From positions 1 through 22,354 of the forward strand of contig JAGSGJ010000034.1 of assembly GCA_023955225.1 (NCBI GenBank): a stretch of DNA of 22,354 bases, in the 5' to 3' direction. Of the stretch, positions 1 through 7,803 are shown piece after piece. Numbering within the stretch: the stretch's first letter is position 1; each line of letters opens with the position of its first letter. The translations under genes were made by a program, and so were the position numbers. Source of the DNA: Sulfurovum sp. Lineage in GTDB: Bacteria; Campylobacterota; Campylobacteria; Campylobacterales; Sulfurovaceae. Below the pieces are notes generated by a model, which was not told the DNA's origin, did not search any database, and saw nothing but the letters and a program-made list of their open reading frames with translations.

Positions 1-45
1 CAGGTCACACGTTTTTTGCACTCATTACTTGAATAAGTGGACGGA

Positions 46-74
46 ATTATAGCTCAGAAACCTTTGATTGTCAA
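46..74 (-). promoter_or_regulatory. Strong sigma-70 promoter facing left, out of the window
   Basis: On the minus strand there is a perfect -35 TTGACA (69–74), a 17-base spacer and a perfect -10 TATAAT (46–51), followed by a GC-rich discriminator-like stretch TCCGTCC (39–45). Transcription would start near 38–40 and run off the left edge, and no start codon with a ribosome binding site is visible in the remaining bases. A full -35 box is rare in this phylum and tends to mark very strong promoters such as those of rRNA or tRNA operons. That target is inference, because it lies outside the window. Confidence 0.8.
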
Positions 75-93
75 GAGAATTATGGGAAATATT

Positions 94-576
94 TCAAATT
101 TCTAACACTTCAGCTAATTTCTCGATGGCAAACACTGTAGATTGTTCTTGAACGGCTTCTCTTGGACCGTTAAAGTTACAATGAAAGACCTCTTGAACAA
201 AAGGTGTTTGTACACCTATATATACAGTTCCTACAGGTTTAAGTTCAGTACCACCGGTAGGTCCTGCTATCCCAGAGACGGCTATAGCATAATCTGAAGC
301 TGCCATTTTTTGTATGCCTTCTAACATTTGTACGACACAGGGCTTGCTTACTGCACCAAACTTTTCAAGAACTTCATTATCAACACCTAACCATAAGTGT
401 TTGATGTCGTTTGAATAAGTGACACAGGAACCATGTAGCACATTTGAAGCACCTGAGATAGCTGTAAATGCTGCAGCAATTCGACCACCGGTGCAACTTT
501 CAGCAAAAGAGATCGTTTGCTCTTCTTTGGTTAATTTCTGAATGATTTTTTCTACTGCATCTTGTATATTTTTCAT
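94..576 (-). CDS. pncC: CinA C-terminal domain family protein, probable nicotinamide-nucleotide amidase (PncC type)
   Basis: This 160-residue protein consists only of the CinA C-terminal domain, which in other bacteria deamidates nicotinamide mononucleotide to nicotinate mononucleotide in NAD salvage. The family signature is clear: FAESCTGG at residues 24–31, with the likely nucleophile Ser27; a GSCVTYSNDIK segment; and the glycine-rich VSGIAGPTGGT run followed by PVGTVYIGV. The length matches stand-alone PncC proteins, so the N-terminal molybdopterin-binding-like domain of full CinA is absent by design rather than lost. The gene is divergent from ileS. No Shine-Dalgarno sequence precedes the ATG, and a promoter-like -10 sits only six bases upstream, so the mRNA may be leaderless. 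Family assignment is firm; the exact substrate is inferred from the family. Confidence 0.9.
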   Translation of the reverse strand: MKNIQDAVEKIIQKLTKEEQTISFAESCTGGRIAAAFTAISGASNVLHGSCVTYSNDIKHLWLGVDNEVLEKFGAVSKPCVVQMLEGIQKMAASDYAIAVSGIAGPTGGTELKPVGTVYIGVQTPFVQEVFHCNFNGPREAVQEQSTVFAIEKLAEVLEI

Positions 577-582
577 AAGATA

Positions 583-588
583 ATTGTA
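583..588 (-). promoter_or_regulatory. Putative -10 box of the cinA/pncC gene
   Basis: The minus strand reads TGGTACAAT, an extended -10 (TGn plus TACAAT at 583–588), only six bases before the ATG at 574–576. The expected start point falls on or next to the A of the ATG, which would give a leaderless mRNA. No -35 is obvious. Confidence 0.45.
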
Positions 589-617
589 CCAAAAGTAGCT
601 TCTAATGGTCTTTTAGA

Positions 618-623
618 TACAAT
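618..623 (+). promoter_or_regulatory. Putative -10 box of the ileS operon
   Basis: TACAAT is preceded by TTTTAGA and followed by CACGG, the same context seen at other promoters in this window (7776, 11623, 12655). A start near 630 would leave a leader of about 40 bases. That leader contains a small hairpin at 640–651, AGGG-GCGA-CCCT, whose loop is of the GNRA type. A second AT-rich candidate, TAATAT, lies at 631–636. Confidence 0.5.
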
Positions 624-670
624 CACGGGATAATATAACAGGGGCGACCCTCATCAAGGTGTTATCGACA

Positions 671-3436
671 ATGGATTTTAAAGACACACTCCTCCTTCCC
701 AAAACTGCTTTCCCAATGCGTGGAAATCTTCCAAACAATGAACCTAAAAAATATAATGCATGGTTTGATGCTGATATTTATGAGCAAATGAAAACAAAAC
801 GTGCGGATGCCAAAAGCCGTGGTGAGACGTTTACACTTCATGACGGACCTCCGTATGCGAATGGTGACATTCATATAGGGCATGCGCTGAATAAAGTACT
901 CAAAGACATCATTTTAAAATATAACTATTTTCAAGGTAAAGCCGTTCGTATGACTCCAGGCTGGGATTGTCATGGTCTGCCTATAGAGCAGAAAGTTGAA
1001 GAGAAACTTGGCAAAAGCAAAAAAGAAGCGATGCCTACAGAGAAGTTTAGAGAACTTTGTCGTGCACATGCTGCGAAATTTGTTGACATTCAACGAGATG
1101 GTTTTAAAGCGTTAGGTGTTATCGCAGATTGGGAAAATCCTTATGTAACGATGGATTTTAAATTTGAAGCAAACATTTATAGAACACTTTGTGAAGTAGC
1201 ACAAAAAGGTCTTTTGGTTGAAAGACACAAACCTATCTTCTGGTCATGGGCTGCAAGAACAGCACTTGCTGATGCAGAAGTGGAGTACAAAGATAAAGAA
1301 GATTATTCTATTTATGTACACTTTGAACTTAGTGATGCAGCCAAAGAGAAGTTAGGGCTGGAAGGTAAAGCAGGTCTTGTTATCTGGACTACAACACCTT
1401 GGACACTCCCCGCAAATACAGGTATCTCTTTAAACCCTGAAGAGATGTATATCCTTACTGATGATGGTCATATCGTAGCAGACGCTCGTTATGATGCGAT
1501 GATAAAAGAGGGTGTGGTTTCTGGACATGCAAGTAGAAAGATAGCTGCAACGGAGATGGAAAATCTTCTTGCTATTAACCCTGTAAATGGTCGTACCTCT
1601 ACAGTGATCCTTGGTGATCATGTCCTTATGGATGGCGGTACGGGTTGTGTCCACACAGCTCCTGGTCATGGTGAAGATGACTACAAAGTAGGACTCAAGT
1701 ATGGTCTTGAAGTTGTAATGCCTGTAGATGAGCGTGGTTGTTATGACGAGAGTGTTAAAGGTTTAAATCTTCTTCCTAACCCAGATGAGTTTGTCGGGAT
1801 GCACATCTTTAAAGCCAATGAGCCTATTTTAGAGATATTGGGTGATTCATTGTTAAAAGAGAGTAAGTTCGTTCACTCATACCCACACTGTTGGAGAACG
1901 AAAAAACCACTTATCTATAGAGCAACGAACCAGTGGTTTATCTCTATAGATGACAAAGCCCAAGGTGCTAAGGATACGCTGAGAGATACAGCACTCAATG
2001 CTATTGAAAGTGTGGACTTTTATCCTAAGACATCTAAAAACCGTCTCAAGCCGATGATAGAGGGAAGACCTGATTGGTGTATTTCTCGTCAGCGTTCTTG
2101 GGGTGTACCTATTGCATTCTTTAGAATCAAAAGTACGAAAGAAGTTATCTTTGATGCGAATGTGTTAGAACATATTGCAAGTCTTTTTGATGCACAAGGT
2201 GCAGATGCTTGGTACTCTATGAGTATTGAGGACCTTCTTCCTGCTAATTCGGGCTATAACGCTGATGACCTAGAGAAGATCGATGATATCCTGGATGTAT
2301 GGTTTGACTCTGGTTCTACTTGGAACTCAGTTTTAAGTAGTGGTAACTATGATGCGGGTGAGTATCCTGCGTCTCTTTACATTGAAGGAAGTGACCAACA
2401 TAGAGGTTGGTTTCAGTCTTCATTACTCCTTTCTGCAGCGGTAAATGAAGTCTCACCATATAAAACACTTATCACTCACGGATTTACAGTGGATGACAAG
2501 GGTGAGAAGATGAGTAAGTCTAAAGGTAACGTGGTTTCTCCAGATAAAGTCATCAAAGAGTATGGTTCAGAAATCCTCAGACTATGGGTAGCACTTTCTG
2601 ACTATCAATCAGACTTGAAGATCTCTGATGGTATTTTGAAACAAACTGCTGAACAGTATAGAAAGATAAGAAATACCTTTAGATTTTTACTTGCGAATGT
2701 AGATGACCTTGAAGCGTATGTTAGCAATGATGCTTATGGTGAGTTAGACAGATGGATACTTGCTAAGGCAGCAGATGTATTTGCATCCGTTAAAAGCTCT
2801 TTTGATGCGTATGACTTCCTTAGAGGATTTTCAACACTAAACCACTTCATCACTAATGAGCTTTCAGGTATCTATATGGATATCACGAAAGACAGACTTT
2901 ACTGTGAAGATAAGAACGATCCTGTAAGAAGAGCAACACAATCTGCAATGGCACACATTTCTAAAGCAATGTTAGGAATTGTGGCACCTGTATTGACTTA
3001 CACGGTAGATGAGATACTTGAATACGCACCGCCACTGTTCAAGGCTGATATGGAAAATGTATTTGACCTTGTGTATGTTGAAGTACCAAAAGTTGAAGCG
3101 AGTTTTGATGATACGGTACTTTTGGAAGCCAGAGTGAAATTTTCTGAAGCAGTAGATAAACTTAAAAAAGAGAAACTGATGAAGTCTACACTTGAAGTTG
3201 AGATCGCAGGGGACATGAGTGCATTTGCTATCAACGACAGTAAAGACCTTGAAGACTGGTTTGTAGTTTCAGCGATGAAATCAAGTAGTGAGGGTGAACA
3301 AGTGGCTTCTTTTGAAATAGATGGATCAACATATACAGTACATAAAGCAACCGCTTCAAAATGTCCAAGATGTTGGAGATTTACGAGTACATCAGAAGAA
3401 TGTGCTTGTGAAAGATGTGCAAAGGTAGTTGTCTAA
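671..3436 (+). CDS. ileS: Isoleucyl-tRNA synthetase
   Basis: This cytoplasmic class I aminoacyl-tRNA synthetase charges tRNA-Ile. Counting from the ATG at 671 the protein has 921 residues, a normal bacterial length. The ATP-binding HIGH motif is at residues 68–71 and KMSKS at 613–617; between them lies the CP1 editing domain with the conserved TTTPWTLPAN segment. The extreme C-terminus carries the bacterial-type zinc site with pairs CPRC and CERC. I chose ATG 671 over an in-frame GTG at 659 because MDFKDTLLLPKTAFPMRG aligns end to end with the usual IleS N-terminus and AAGG at 656–659 can serve as its ribosome binding site. The stop codon overlaps the next start by one base (TAATG), which suggests coupling. 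Confidence 0.98.
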   Translation: MDFKDTLLLPKTAFPMRGNLPNNEPKKYNAWFDADIYEQMKTKRADAKSRGETFTLHDGPPYANGDIHIGHALNKVLKDIILKYNYFQGKAVRMTPGWDCHGLPIEQKVEEKLGKSKKEAMPTEKFRELCRAHAAKFVDIQRDGFKALGVIADWENPYVTMDFKFEANIYRTLCEVAQKGLLVERHKPIFWSWAARTALADAEVEYKDKEDYSIYVHFELSDAAKEKLGLEGKAGLVIWTTTPWTLPANTGISLNPEEMYILTDDGHIVADARYDAMIKEGVVSGHASRKIAATEMENLLAINPVNGRTSTVILGDHVLMDGGTGCVHTAPGHGEDDYKVGLKYGLEVVMPVDERGCYDESVKGLNLLPNPDEFVGMHIFKANEPILEILGDSLLKESKFVHSYPHCWRTKKPLIYRATNQWFISIDDKAQGAKDTLRDTALNAIESVDFYPKTSKNRLKPMIEGRPDWCISRQRSWGVPIAFFRIKSTKEVIFDANVLEHIASLFDAQGADAWYSMSIEDLLPANSGYNADDLEKIDDILDVWFDSGSTWNSVLSSGNYDAGEYPASLYIEGSDQHRGWFQSSLLLSAAVNEVSPYKTLITHGFTVDDKGEKMSKSKGNVVSPDKVIKEYGSEILRLWVALSDYQSDLKISDGILKQTAEQYRKIRNTFRFLLANVDDLEAYVSNDAYGELDRWILAKAADVFASVKSSFDAYDFLRGFSTLNHFITNELSGIYMDITKDRLYCEDKNDPVRRATQSAMAHISKAMLGIVAPVLTYTVDEILEYAPPLFKADMENVFDLVYVEVPKVEASFDDTVLLEARVKFSEAVDKLKKEKLMKSTLEVEIAGDMSAFAINDSKDLEDWFVVSAMKSSSEGEQVASFEIDGSTYTVHKATASKCPRCWRFTSTSEECACERCAKVVV

Positions 3437-3561
3437 TGTTTGACATGACTCAGCCTATACAGATGGAAGTGATCATTGGTTCGATCGTTTTTATATTTGG
3501 ATTGGTGGGTATAGGATTGGCAGTAGTAGAATATTATAAGAGAAAAGGAAGCAATTCGTGA
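3436..3561 (+). CDS. Small single-pass membrane protein, unknown function
   Basis: This 41-residue reading frame fills the gap between ileS and gatA exactly. Its ATG overlaps the ileS stop by one base (TAATG), and its TGA overlaps the GTG start of gatA by four bases (GTGA). The product has a short N-terminus (MFDMTQPIQM), one strongly hydrophobic stretch at about residues 11–32 containing several glycines, and a basic tail (YYKRKGSNS), so it probably spans the membrane once with the C-terminus in the cytoplasm. I do not recognise a family. From memory Campylobacter has a small gene at the same place, which would support it being real, but I cannot check that here. Coupling on both sides is the main evidence; the small size is the main caution. 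Confidence 0.72.
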   Translation: MFDMTQPIQMEVIIGSIVFIFGLVGIGLAVVEYYKRKGSNS

Positions 3562-4901
3562 TAACACTAAAAGAAGCGTTAACAAAATCTTATGAAGAGT
3601 TAGCAGAGATAAGAACTCAACTTGAAGTAAAAGCAAAAGAGTCTGGACTCAATGCCTATGTAGGGTTTGAAAGTTCAGGTGAGGGTGTGCCTATCCTTAT
3701 CAAAGATAACATTCAAGTGAAAGACTGGTCTGTGACTTCTGGTTCGAAAATTCTTCAGGGATATATTGCTCCTTATGAAGCTACGGCGATCACTAACCTT
3801 AAATCTAAAGGAATGATGGCATTTGGTAGAGCGAACATGGATGAGTTTGCAATGGGTTCAACCACTGAGAGTTCTTTTTATGGAGCAACTAAAAACCCAC
3901 ATGGTACAGACAGAGTACCTGGCGGATCTTCAGGTGGATCAGCTGCAGCTGTTGCCGGAGGTATCGCTATTGCTGCACTGGGTTCAGATACAGGTGGGTC
4001 TATCAGACAGCCTGCAGCGTACTGTGGAGTAGTAGGAATGAAACCTACTTACGGAAGAGTCAGTCGTTTTGGTTTAGCCTCATATGCTTCTTCTCTTGAC
4101 CAGATAGGTCCTATAGCGCAAAATGTTGAAGATGCAGCTATTTTGTATGATGCTATCAAAGGGCATGATGACAAAGACTCTACTTCAGCAGATTTTGAGA
4201 TAGAAGATATTGCCAATAATATTAATGCCGATGCGAAGCTTACTATCGCAGTGATAGATAACTACATCTCTGAAGCAGATGTAGATACGCAAAAAGCGTA
4301 TACACAAACAGTCAAAGCACTTGAAGAAGCCGGACATGCTGTCGTACATAAAAATATGCAAAATACAAAATATGATATCGCGACCTATTATATTTTGGCT
4401 ACTGCAGAAGCGGCAACCAACCTTGCCCGTTTTGACGGAGTACGTTATGGAACAAGAGCTGAATCAAAAAATACGGAAGAACTTTTCTATAATACAAGAT
4501 CTGAAGGATTTGGAGAAGAGGTAAAAAGACGTATCTTACTTGGTAACTTTGTTCTTTCATCAGGATATTATGATGCGTATTATGTCAAAGCGCAAAAAGT
4601 CAGACACCTTATCAGAGATGAGTTTAATGCCATTTTTGAAGAAGCAGACCTTATTCTCTCACCTGTTGCACCATCTGTTGCACCTGTAATAGGAGCATCT
4701 GAAGATCCACTTGAAATGTATAAGAGTGATATGTATACCATAGCGATCAACCTTGCAGGACTCCCTGCGATTTCACTACCTGTTGCTAAAGATGATGAGG
4801 GTATGCCTATAGGTTTGCAACTCATTGCGAAAGCATTTAACGAAAAAACGCTTTTTGACGGTGCGGCAAGCATGGAAAAAGCTGTAAACTATATTAAATA
4901 A
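3558..4901 (+). CDS. gatA: Asp-tRNA(Asn)/Glu-tRNA(Gln) amidotransferase subunit A
   Basis: GatA is the glutaminase subunit of the GatCAB complex, which turns Glu-tRNA(Gln) and Asp-tRNA(Asn) into Gln-tRNA and Asn-tRNA with ammonia from glutamine. The amidase-signature catalytic triad is complete: Lys49 in PILIKDN, cis-Ser124 in GGSSGGS and nucleophile Ser148 in DTGGSIRQPA, with the same spacing as in characterised GatA proteins. At 447 residues it is slightly short but normal. Translation starts at a GTG that overlaps the stop of the upstream small gene by four bases, so it is probably coupled to it. gatB and gatC are not in this window. A generic amidase is less likely, given the GatA-like sequence and the ileS neighbour. 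Confidence 0.96.
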   Translation: MITLKEALTKSYEELAEIRTQLEVKAKESGLNAYVGFESSGEGVPILIKDNIQVKDWSVTSGSKILQGYIAPYEATAITNLKSKGMMAFGRANMDEFAMGSTTESSFYGATKNPHGTDRVPGGSSGGSAAAVAGGIAIAALGSDTGGSIRQPAAYCGVVGMKPTYGRVSRFGLASYASSLDQIGPIAQNVEDAAILYDAIKGHDDKDSTSADFEIEDIANNINADAKLTIAVIDNYISEADVDTQKAYTQTVKALEEAGHAVVHKNMQNTKYDIATYYILATAEAATNLARFDGVRYGTRAESKNTEELFYNTRSEGFGEEVKRRILLGNFVLSSGYYDAYYVKAQKVRHLIRDEFNAIFEEADLILSPVAPSVAPVIGASEDPLEMYKSDMYTIAINLAGLPAISLPVAKDDEGMPIGLQLIAKAFNEKTLFDGAASMEKAVNYIK

Positions 4902-4915
4902 ACAAAGGAAATAAC

Positions 4916-6361
4916 ATGAGAATTAAAAAGAGAGCATTAACATTTGAAGACGTATTACTAGTACCGCAACATTCACTTGTACTTCCTAAAGAAGTTTGTT
5001 TAAAATCTAACCTTACTAAGCGTGTAACACTAAACATTCCTATCGTTTCAGCAGCGATGGATACAGTCACTGAGTACAAAGCAGCGATTGCTATGGCACA
5101 CTTGGGTGGTATCGGGATTATTCATAAAAATATGGATATCGCGACACAGGCAAAACAGATCACGAAAGTAAAGAAATCTGAGAGCGGTATTATCATCGAT
5201 CCTATTTTCATTGGTCCAGATAAAACAGTTGCAGATGCAGATGCTTTGATGGGTGAATATAGGATCTCAGGTGTACCTGTTGTAGATGAAGGTATGAAAC
5301 TTTTAGGTATTATCACAAACCGTGATATGCGTTTTATCACTGATATGAGTTTAAGTATCACTGATGTGATGACAAAAGCACCTTTGGTGACTGCAAAAGT
5401 AGGTATCACACTTGATGATGCTGCAAAAGTACTTCAAGAACATAAGGTAGAAAAACTACCTATCGTAGATGAAAATGATGTACTTCAAGGTCTTGTGACT
5501 ATTAAAGACATCGAGAAAAGAGAAAAATTCCCAAATGCGAACAAAGATGAGCATGGTCGTTTAAGAGTAGGTGCTGCCATAGGTGTAGGGCAACTTGACC
5601 GTGCTACTGCGCTGGTAGAGGCTGGTGTAGATGTTATTGTATTGGATTCAGCACACGGACACTCACAAGGTATTATCGATACACTTAAACTTATCAAAAA
5701 AACACTTGATGTAGATGTGATCGCAGGAAATATCGCTTCAGCAGCAGCTGCACAAGACCTTATAGATGCGGGTGCTGACGCAGTAAAAGTAGGTATCGGA
5801 CCAGGGTCTATCTGTACGACTCGTATCGTTGCAGGTGTTGGTGTGCCTCAGATCTCTGCTATTGATGAAGTGGCAGAAGTAGCAAATAAAGCGGGTGTAC
5901 CTGTAGTAGCTGATGGTGGTATCAAATACTCTGGTGATTTAGCAAAAGCCTTAGCTGTAGGGGCAAGCTCAGTGATGTTAGGTTCTGCACTTGCAGGGAC
6001 ATACGAAGCACCAGGTGATATGATACTCTTTAATGGAAGACAGTTTAAAGAGTATAGAGGTATGGGAAGTATCGGTGCGATGACTAAAGGAAGTACAGAC
6101 CGTTACTTCCAAGAAGGAACAGCAGCAGATAAACTTGTACCAGAGGGAATCGAAGGACGTGTACCATACAGAGGACACATTTCAGATGTTGTTCACCAAA
6201 TGATAGGCGGACTTCGTTCATCTATGGGTTACTGTGGTTCAGAGTCGATCAAAGCATTCTGGGAAAAAGCAGAATTTGTTGAAATTACTTCTGCCGGACT
6301 TAGAGAGAGTCATGTACATGATGTGACTATTACGAAAGAATCACCAAACTATTCTTCATAA
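4916..6361 (+). CDS. guaB: Inosine-5'-monophosphate dehydrogenase
   Basis: GuaB oxidises IMP to XMP with NAD, the committed step to guanine nucleotides, as a cytoplasmic tetramer. The 481-residue protein shows the standard barrel with N-terminal MDTVTE, the catalytic loop GIGPGSICTT with nucleophile Cys300, the phosphate-binding DGGI and the RGMGSIGAM flap region. Two CBS domains (about residues 95–205, with ISGVPVVDE and VEKLPIVDE motifs) are inserted in the barrel; in other bacteria these bind regulatory nucleotides. It lies 14 bases after gatA with a good AAGGAAA ribosome binding site, so it is probably the last gene of the ileS operon. A hairpin follows within 15 bases. Confidence 0.98.
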   Translation: MRIKKRALTFEDVLLVPQHSLVLPKEVCLKSNLTKRVTLNIPIVSAAMDTVTEYKAAIAMAHLGGIGIIHKNMDIATQAKQITKVKKSESGIIIDPIFIGPDKTVADADALMGEYRISGVPVVDEGMKLLGIITNRDMRFITDMSLSITDVMTKAPLVTAKVGITLDDAAKVLQEHKVEKLPIVDENDVLQGLVTIKDIEKREKFPNANKDEHGRLRVGAAIGVGQLDRATALVEAGVDVIVLDSAHGHSQGIIDTLKLIKKTLDVDVIAGNIASAAAAQDLIDAGADAVKVGIGPGSICTTRIVAGVGVPQISAIDEVAEVANKAGVPVVADGGIKYSGDLAKALAVGASSVMLGSALAGTYEAPGDMILFNGRQFKEYRGMGSIGAMTKGSTDRYFQEGTAADKLVPEGIEGRVPYRGHISDVVHQMIGGLRSSMGYCGSESIKAFWEKAEFVEITSAGLRESHVHDVTITKESPNYSS

Positions 6362-6374
6362 TTATTCCCTTGTT

Positions 6375-6397
6375 ATCCTCGTATGTGATACGGGGAT
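6375..6397 (+). terminator. Hairpin after guaB, possible terminator
   Basis: ATCCTCGTAT (6375–6384) pairs with ATACGGGGAT (6388–6397) around a GTG loop, giving a 10-pair stem with one G-U pair. The following sequence has only a short T run (6401–6403), with T6 further on at 6421–6426, so it may be a weak intrinsic terminator or an mRNA 3'-end stabiliser. Confidence 0.5.
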
Positions 6398-6461
6398 TCC
6401 TTTAAACTATAAATACTCTATTTTTTCTTACAATTAATCTTCTCTTCAAGCAAGCACAAGC

Positions 6462-6480
6462 TATAATTTACCTATATAAT
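6462..6480 (+). promoter_or_regulatory. Putative metY promoter (-10 boxes)
   Basis: Two perfect TATAAT hexamers lie at 6462–6467 and 6475–6480 in an AT-rich stretch upstream of metY. The first leaves room for a short leader with the ribosome binding site AAGGG (6486–6490). The second would start transcription inside that site and is less likely to be used. No -35 consensus is evident. Confidence 0.55.
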
Positions 6481-6496
6481 GAAATAAGGGATTGTA

Positions 6497-7756
6497 ATGC
6501 ACGAACAAACACTAGCCGTCCATGCGGGATATGAGAAAGATGCGCAGGGGACTATGGCAGTACCTATCTATATGAGTACAGCATATGAGTTTAGAGACAC
6601 AGAACATGCGGCGAATCTTTTTGCCCTAAAAGAGCTTGGAAATATCTATACAAGATTGATGAATCCGACTACGGATGTGTTTGAAAAACGTTTTGCGGCA
6701 CTTGAAGGTGGAGTGGCAGCTATAGGGACTGCTTCTGGAATGGCAGCTATCTTTTATGCTATCGCGAATGTGGCAGAAGCCGGAGACAACATCATAGTAG
6801 CAAAACAGGTTTATGGTGGAACAACGACACTTACGGGACATACCCTTAAACGTTTTGGTATCGAAACACGTTACTTTGATGTGAGAAATCCCTCTGAGAT
6901 AGAAGCACTTGTAGATGACAAAACAAAAATCATTCTTTTTGAAAGCATCACGAATCCGAGTATTGATGTGGCTGATTTTGATGCAATCGTTGCCATTGCT
7001 GACAAGCATAATATTTTGACCTGTGTGGATAACACAGTGGGAACACCTATTCTTTGTAAACCGTTTGAACATGGTGTAGACCTTACTGTACACAGTGCAA
7101 GTAAATATACAACTGGTCAGGGACTGGCAATTGGTGGTGTCATCGTAGAGCGTCATAATCTAGTAGAGAAGATCAAAGGTAATGCACGCTACTCACACTT
7201 TAATGAACCTGATGCAAGTTATCATGGGCTTGTATACTCTGATGTACCACTTCCACTCTTTACACTAAGAACACGTTTGGCACTGCTTCGTGACTTGGGT
7301 GCAGCACCTTCACCTTTTAACTCATGGTTATATATTCAAGGGATTGAAACTTTACCACTTCGCATGAAACAACACTCTGATTCTGCATTGGCTATAGCAG
7401 AGTATTTGGAAGCACATCCAAAAGTAGGGAAGGTCAATTATCCTGGACTCAAATCAGATGCTAACTATGCTTTAGGACAAAAGTACTTTAAAGGTGGACA
7501 TTCTGGGCTGCTTTCCTTTGAAGTTGCAGACAAAGAAACCGCACAGAAGGTAGCAGATAGTACAGAAATATTTTCACTTGTTGTAAATATCGGGGACTCT
7601 AAGTCTATCATTACACACCCTGCGAGTACAACACACCAACAGCTTTCTGCACAAGAATTGATAGAAGCCGGAGTACCTGGCGGATTGGTTAGACTGAGTG
7701 TTGGTATAGAGGATACACAAGACCTTATCGATGATCTAGCAAAAGCACTTGGATAG
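6497..7756 (+). CDS. metY: O-acetylhomoserine sulfhydrylase (aminocarboxypropyltransferase)
   Basis: MetY is a PLP enzyme of the Cys/Met metabolism family that joins O-acetylhomoserine with sulfide to make homocysteine, or with methanethiol to make methionine. The PLP lysine is Lys203 in HSASKYTTGQG, preceded by the VDNTVGTP segment that holds the conserved aspartate. The N-terminus (TLAVHAGYEKDAQGTMAVPIY) and the ITHPASTTHQQL stretch near the C-terminus are typical. At 419 residues it has the longer form characteristic of MetY rather than MetB or MetC (about 380–400). metX, which makes its substrate, follows downstream after the structured leader. It has its own promoter and an AAGGG ribosome binding site. 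Confidence 0.94.
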   Translation: MHEQTLAVHAGYEKDAQGTMAVPIYMSTAYEFRDTEHAANLFALKELGNIYTRLMNPTTDVFEKRFAALEGGVAAIGTASGMAAIFYAIANVAEAGDNIIVAKQVYGGTTTLTGHTLKRFGIETRYFDVRNPSEIEALVDDKTKIILFESITNPSIDVADFDAIVAIADKHNILTCVDNTVGTPILCKPFEHGVDLTVHSASKYTTGQGLAIGGVIVERHNLVEKIKGNARYSHFNEPDASYHGLVYSDVPLPLFTLRTRLALLRDLGAAPSPFNSWLYIQGIETLPLRMKQHSDSALAIAEYLEAHPKVGKVNYPGLKSDANYALGQKYFKGGHSGLLSFEVADKETAQKVADSTEIFSLVVNIGDSKSIITHPASTTHQQLSAQELIEAGVPGGLVRLSVGIEDTQDLIDDLAKALG

Positions 7757-7775
7757 TTATAAAGCGCAAATTAGA

Positions 7776-7799
7776 TAAAATACGACAAAGTAATATAAT
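7776..7799 (+). promoter_or_regulatory. Putative promoter(s) of the metX leader
   Basis: Two -10 candidates lie just after metY: TAAAAT at 7776–7781 in the context TTAGATAAAATACG, and TATAAT at 7794–7799. A start from the second would fall near 7805–7806, right at the first base pairs of the structured RNA. No -35 consensus is seen. A separate promoter would let metX be expressed independently of metY. Confidence 0.5.
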
Positions 7800-7803
7800 T
7801 CAT

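Noticed and set aside
659..670. GTG at 659 as the start of ileS
   Set aside because: It adds four residues not seen in the family and would occupy the AAGG that best serves as ribosome binding site for ATG 671.
6626..7156. 176-residue minus-strand open frame inside metY
   Set aside because: Antisense shadow of a clearly conserved PLP enzyme; composition rich in Cys, Ser and His with no domain signature.
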